Assembly: GCF_000383235.1 (NCBI RefSeq) | Contig: NZ_KB910943.1 | Span: forward strand, 1-64,000 | Origin: Bacillus sp. 123MFChir2 | GTDB taxonomy: Bacteria > Bacillota > Bacilli > Bacillales > Bacillaceae_G | Length of the DNA stretch: 64,000 nucleotides | Direction of reading: 5' to 3' | The notes under the pieces: model-generated | Told to the model about the DNA's origin: nothing | Databases searched by the model: none | What the model saw: only the letters and a program-made list of their open reading frames with translations | Program-made: the position numbers and the translations under genes | Shown: positions 62,823 through 64,000 of the stretch, piece by piece | How positions within the stretch are numbered: position 1 is the stretch's first letter | Layout of the letters: each line of letters begins with the position of its first letter

Positions 62823-64000
62823 ATGAAAAACAGACAGATTTATATGGATCCTCCGAAAACATTAGTAGTAGGGTTCGCTTTCATTATTTTCATCGGCACG
62901 ATTCTTTTAACACTTCCCATTGCGACAGAAGACGGCCAAGGTCTTTCTTGGTTAAATGCATTGTTTACAGCTACGTCTGCTACATGTGTAACTGGGCTTG
63001 TCGTAGTGGATACGGGAACAACCTTCACGTTGTTTGGACAACTCGTTATATTGTCTCTCATTCAAGTAGGCGGTTTAGGATTTATGACGTTTGCGATCTT
63101 GTTTGCTGTTTTGTTAGGAAAAAGGATTTCTTTGAAAGAGCGGCTGCTATTACAAGAGGCGTTGAACAATTTATCCATTGCGGGCATTGTTCGTTTGGCG
63201 AAAAGAATTCTTATTTTTACAGTTGTGATTGAATGCATCGGCGCAATTTTATTGGCAATTCGGTTTGCATTTGATATGCCGCTTCCAAAAGCAGTGTATT
63301 ATGGGGTATTTCATGCCGTTTCCAATTTTAACAACGCAGGGTTCGATATAATGGGAGAGTTTAAAAGCTTGACTGCGTATGTAGAAGATCCAATTGTTAC
63401 ATTGGTAGTTTGTGCGTTAATTACATTAGGGGGTATTGGTTTTATTGTTATGAATGAGGTATATGAATACAGACAGATTAGGCGCCTTTCCTTACATACG
63501 AAGGTCGTTCTTTTTACAAGCTCCCTGCTAGTAGTAGGAGGAACGATTCTTATTTTCTTGTTGGAATTTCATAATCCCAAAACGTTACAACCGTTATCCG
63601 CGTTTGGTAAATTTTTAGCTTCATTATTTCAAGCTGTCACACCAAGAACAGCTGGGGCAAATACGCTCAATATTTCAGACTTACACCATTCAACACTTTT
63701 TATTATGATTATTCTCATGTATATCGGGGCTTCTCCTGGATCTACGGGCGGAGGAATCAAAACAACTACACTTGCAATCCTTTTGGGGGCAGTACGGTCA
63801 CAAATAAAAGGAAAAGAAGATGTGATCTTTTTTCGAAAAAGAATTGCATACGATACAATTTATAAATCACTTACCGTTATGTTAGCTGGTCTTTTTATCG
63901 TTATGATAGTTACCATGCTGCTAACCATAACAGAACCAGGAAAGGACTTTTTAATGATTCTCTTTGAATCAACATCTGCTTTTGGAACGGTAGGGCTTTC
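62823..64000 (+). CDS. Potassium transporter of the Trk/Ktr type, membrane subunit (3' end beyond the window)
   Basis: The first 392 codons of a KtrB-like channel protein that with a KtrA/C-type RCK ring takes up K+, usually driven by Na+. The four pore motifs are seen: TSATCVTGLVVVDTG near residue 60, FHAVSNFNNAGFD near 165, TPRTAGANT near 278 and TSAFGTVGL near 386 just before the edge. SPGSTGGGIKTTT is the helix-turn next to the third pore. GGAGACACAACT precedes ATG 62823. No frame interruption is visible. The missing C terminus must lie to the right. Confidence 0.92.
   Translation, partial: MKNRQIYMDPPKTLVVGFAFIIFIGTILLTLPIATEDGQGLSWLNALFTATSATCVTGLVVVDTGTTFTLFGQLVILSLIQVGGLGFMTFAILFAVLLGKRISLKERLLLQEALNNLSIAGIVRLAKRILIFTVVIECIGAILLAIRFAFDMPLPKAVYYGVFHAVSNFNNAGFDIMGEFKSLTAYVEDPIVTLVVCALITLGGIGFIVMNEVYEYRQIRRLSLHTKVVLFTSSLLVVGGTILIFLLEFHNPKTLQPLSAFGKFLASLFQAVTPRTAGANTLNISDLHHSTLFIMIILMYIGASPGSTGGGIKTTTLAILLGAVRSQIKGKEDVIFFRKRIAYDTIYKSLTVMLAGLFIVMIVTMLLTITEPGKDFLMILFESTSAFGTVGL

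Noticed and set aside
62804-63232. 142-codon plus-strand frame over the potassium transporter
   Set aside because: Basic, Cys-rich shadow in another frame of the clear KtrB-like coding sequence.

Overview
The window is a stretch of Firmicute chromosome that looks like the Bacillus cereus group. The proteins whose family sequences I know well (Ldh, GlgB/C/D/A/P, Men enzymes, CydA, LuxS) read as close but not identical relatives of B. cereus/B. anthracis proteins. The gene order (glg, yteA, men genes, and further on luxS, yidD, a YtiB-type carbonic anhydrase, ytkD) recalls the corresponding Bacillus region. The intergenic spaces are packed with structured dispersed repeats resembling the bcr elements of that group. 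The species cannot be fixed by eye; it seems a divergent member of the group. There is no prophage, CRISPR array or intact insertion sequence.

Layout: 1-370, four tRNA genes and a terminator. 700-1900, L-lactate dehydrogenase behind two Rex/Fnr-type operators. 2150-10590, glycogen genes glgB-glgC-(repeat)-glgD-glgA-glgP. 10770-14000, a lipase, an AIM24-family protein, a cold-shock protein and a YteA/DksA-like protein. 14190-23490, menaquinone genes: menA divergent from menF-D-H-B, then a 750-base repeat-filled gap, then menE-menC. 23765, a small Gly-rich YjcZ-type protein. 24000-34580, a Bce-type antimicrobial-peptide sensing and export region: one response regulator and intramembrane-sensing kinase, three FtsX-type permeases and two ATPases. 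34900-36650, hpt, a gene fragment and an orphan small protein.

37034-42056 holds a hexose-phosphate-type transporter (UhpT) divergent from a lipoprotein/sensor kinase/response regulator trio that resembles the staphylococcal HptARS sugar-phosphate sensing system. 42176-42960 is thiT behind a TPP riboswitch on the minus strand. 43390-45790 is a Fur-boxed feoA-feoB-Cys-rich iron uptake operon. 46020-48700 is a pspA-DUF350-DUF4178-DUF4247 membrane-stress cluster. 48750-53630 holds a YdcF-type protein, cydAB, carbonic anhydrase and yidD. 54108-58470 holds luxS, three tandem small DUF3953-like membrane proteins, ytkD, a metallopeptidase-like lipoprotein and an RDD protein. 58492-61068 is an ABC importer (lipoprotein, ATPase, permease). 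The window ends with a phosphotransferase, a remnant of an anion transporter and the first 392 codons of a Ktr/Trk-type potassium channel subunit.

The most striking feature is non-coding. At least 23 full or partial copies of one roughly 190-base structured repeat lie between genes, about one per 2.8 kb. One copy has perfect 14-base terminal inverted repeats and TTTAT flanks, three pairs are head to tail, two are variants with different terminal inverted repeats (TAACTACTCAG) that look like miniature transposable elements, and one has replaced the front of an ArsR/SdpR-type regulator gene. Two smaller repeat families and a tandem GC-rich repeat are also present.
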